Assembly (NCBI RefSeq): GCF_015352985.1
Contig: NZ_JACYXF010000025.1
Location: 1-64,000 of the forward strand
From: Noviherbaspirillum malthae
GTDB lineage: Bacteria; Pseudomonadota; Gammaproteobacteria; Burkholderiales; Burkholderiaceae_D
Direction: 5' to 3'
Length of the DNA: 64,000 bases
The notes beneath the pieces were generated by a model. The model worked only from the letters and a program-made list of their open reading frames with translations, made no database searches and had not been told where the DNA came from. This document shows positions 62,548 through 64,000 of the stretch, one piece after another (position 1 is the first letter of the stretch; every line of letters begins with the position of its first letter). The translations under genes and the position numbers were made by a program.

Positions 62548-63061
62548 GGTTAGGCATGCTCTTGGCTACTTAGCGGGTTAAAGTCCAGCCATCGGGATAA
62601 TGTTGCAAATAAGAAAAATTTGACATTATGCGTATATTCTGATTCAAGACGCACGCAGGAGGAGCGTGTAGAGGCAGGCTGTCGTCGAAACTTCACCAAC
62701 GGCAAAGGCCGCCATCAGACTATGCCGCTCATGCGGTAGGGGAGCGTCGCGCCAGCGTTAGTGGTTCATTGGAGCAGAGCGACGATTTCCTATGCTGAAA
62801 ATTGAGGCGATTGGCCGCGCTTCCTTTCACGTGTTCTGTATGGTTTCCTCCCACGCCTCGCTAGACGAAAAAATTCGTCTCCCTTTATTTGGTCATTCGG
62901 CACGATTCAATGCAGCTCTGTTTGGTAGCCGATGCGACTACTGCAGGCAAAATTTCGTAGGAGAAAAACTGAGAACCAGCTACTGGATTATTATCTAAAA
63001 CTTACTTCCAACGGTTTCTTGTAGACCTGCAATCTCGAGTGTACGGAATGAAGGAGTGAAC
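62548..63061. other. Intergenic beyond the Tn3 remnant
   Basis: No gene is supported. The 13-mer GACATTATGCGTA at 62622 also occurs at 13043 after copy 1, so the homology between the two loci may extend past the transposase fragments. A 68-codon frame at 62792-62998 lacks a ribosome binding site and any family likeness. Confidence 0.35.
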
Positions 63062-63685
63062 ATGAATAAGTTACCTATCGCTATTTTCCTGTCACTGATG
63101 GGCGCTGCAACAACAGCTTTCGCGCAAAGCACAACGACCATCACCACTACGACCGATCCGGCGCAAGGCGGAGCGGCTGCGGCGGGTGCATCCGGCCCGG
63201 TAAACACAACAACCGTGCAGACCCCAACAAGCACAACAACAGTACAAAGCCCATCCGGCGCGGCCTCTTCACCTGGTTCGTCAGGCACTGCGGGCAGCAG
63301 CAGTGGCGCCTCGGGTAGTTCGGGCACCGCCAGCACATCCGGTTCATCCAAAGATACCAGTTCTACTAGCGGAAGCTCGGGCAGCGGTAGCTCCGGTTTA
63401 AGCGTTCCGCCCGCCCCGAACTACGGTTCATCGACTTCCGGCACCAGCACCTCCGGGTCGGATACATCGGGAACCAGCACCTCGAGTTCTTCGACTCCGT
63501 CCAGCGGAACTTCGGGTAGCAGTACTACACCAGATACCTCATCAGCCGGTACTTCGGGCGGCACAACCAGCAGCACCAGCCCAAGCTCAACCGCCACGAC
63601 GCCATCGACCTCCGGGTCCTCCGACAGCGGGACGTCGTCCAGCCCGTCCAGCACATCAAGCTCTTCCAGCTCCACAAGCAAGTGA
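63062..63685 (+). CDS. Secreted Ser/Thr/Gly-rich low-complexity protein
   Basis: The 207-residue protein has AAGGAG 5 bases before ATG 63062 and a Sec signal peptide (MNKLPIAIFLSLMGAATTAF, then AQ). The mature chain is almost only Ser, Thr, Gly, Ala and Pro with irregular SGTS/GSSG/STSG units and one short less repetitive stretch (GLSVPPAPNYG). It is predicted disordered and extracellular or periplasmic. It could be a matrix, linker or surface protein. Composition bias means the function cannot be read from homology. Confidence 0.7.
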   Translation: MNKLPIAIFLSLMGAATTAFAQSTTTITTTTDPAQGGAAAAGASGPVNTTTVQTPTSTTTVQSPSGAASSPGSSGTAGSSSGASGSSGTASTSGSSKDTSSTSGSSGSGSSGLSVPPAPNYGSSTSGTSTSGSDTSGTSTSSSSTPSSGTSGSSTTPDTSSAGTSGGTTSSTSPSSTATTPSTSGSSDSGTSSSPSSTSSSSSSTSK

Positions 63686-63728
63686 TGCGGGATGAAGTGA
63701 CGGTACTTGGCTTTATTCATGACAGTGC

Positions 63729-63759
63729 GCGACTGCCCACAACTTTTGCCGGCAGTCGC
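63729..63759. terminator. 9-bp hairpin between convergent genes
   Basis: GCGACTGCC (63729-63737) and GGCAGTCGC (63751-63759) are perfect arms between the Ser-rich gene and the channel gene. A weak T-rich stretch follows on the + strand. Confidence 0.45.
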
Positions 63760-63850
63760 TCATCTCGTGGGGCTTTCTCAAGCCAGTCTGGGGCGTCGAG
63801 TGTACCGCCCAGCGGCACATTGCTCATATTGAGGGATTTTGGCGCTTCCT

Positions 63851-64000
63851 TTATCGGTTTTCTCTATCTCTCTTCCCCGGCAAAGCATTCGCCGACGGCA
63901 TGGTAAAACCGATGAGGCGTGTGACCACGGCTGCCAGATACATCAATCCTGCCAGCATCTCGATACTCGCCAGCGACCGCGCGTGAGATGAAACCGCCAC
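63851..64000 (-). CDS. C-terminus of probable potassium channel protein (partial)
   Basis: The last 49 codons of a minus-strand gene that begins beyond the window. SHARSLASIEMLAGLMYLAA followed by VVTRLIGF resembles the C-terminal pore-following helix of two-helix potassium channel (ion_trans_2) proteins, which commonly end ARSLA.LE...G.LYLAVL.ARL.G. The pore signature itself is outside the window, so the call rests on this one segment. Confidence 0.5.
   Translation of the reverse strand: MAVSSHARSLASIEMLAGLMYLAAVVTRLIGFTMPSANALPGKRDRENR

Noticed and set aside
1-64000. CRISPR arrays, tRNA and rRNA genes
   Set aside because: No regularly spaced repeats and no recognisable tRNA or rRNA sequence were found by reading both strands.

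Overview
The window looks like chromosomal DNA of a betaproteobacterium, most likely Burkholderiales and perhaps Oxalobacteraceae. This is an inference from protein family content (PhnW/PhnX/PhnT-type aminoethylphosphonate genes, DUF3562, PhoX and CYTH-CHAD genes, many GGDEF-EAL sensors) and moderate GC, not from a marker gene. No rRNA, tRNA or CRISPR array was seen.

Region 1 (1-12.6 kb) is a signalling block. It holds two stand-alone receiver proteins, a PAS-PAS-GGDEF-EAL protein, two large hybrid histidine kinases, and two paralogous small zinc-ribbon-like proteins, each tail-to-tail with a two-component gene. Region 2 (12.6-16.5 kb) is accessory. A decayed Tn3-family transposon end and a 26-bp perfect hairpin precede a PD-(D/E)XK nuclease gene and a trypsin-like protease fused to a DNA/RNA non-specific endonuclease, a possible two-gene conflict system. 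A second copy of the same Tn3 end lies at 62.1 kb in direct orientation.

Region 3 (16.7-45 kb) is a phosphorus-scavenging cluster: PhoD, a periplasmic glycerophosphodiesterase, 5'-nucleotidase, two PhoX phosphatases (one followed by its own small TatA), PPK2 with CYTH-CHAD and DUF3562 (polyphosphate), a large extracellular nuclease, and a chemoreceptor with CheV. Many of these genes carry a recognisable Pho box (two 7-bp half-sites, 4-bp spacer), and in seven promoters a -10 hexamer follows exactly 10 bp later. The same promoter type drives the 2-aminoethylphosphonate operon at 44.2-53.4 kb (binding protein, HD oxygenase-like protein, ATPase, fused permease, PhnW, PhnX, FAD oxidoreductase, GntR regulator, ureidoglycolate-lyase-like protein) and a secreted SurE-like phosphatase at 56 kb. 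Together this reads as one PhoB-controlled programme: hydrolyse extracellular DNA, nucleotides and phosphoesters, import and cleave phosphonates, manage polyphosphate, and swim under phosphate limitation.

Region 4 (53.5-64 kb) holds an arsR-arsC-aquaglyceroporin operon, the surE-lipoprotein pair, a small alpha/beta hydrolase, a Cache-PAS-GGDEF-EAL protein, a CysQ-like phosphatase, the second Tn3 remnant, a secreted Ser/Thr/Gly-rich protein and the 3' end of a probable potassium channel gene running off the window.
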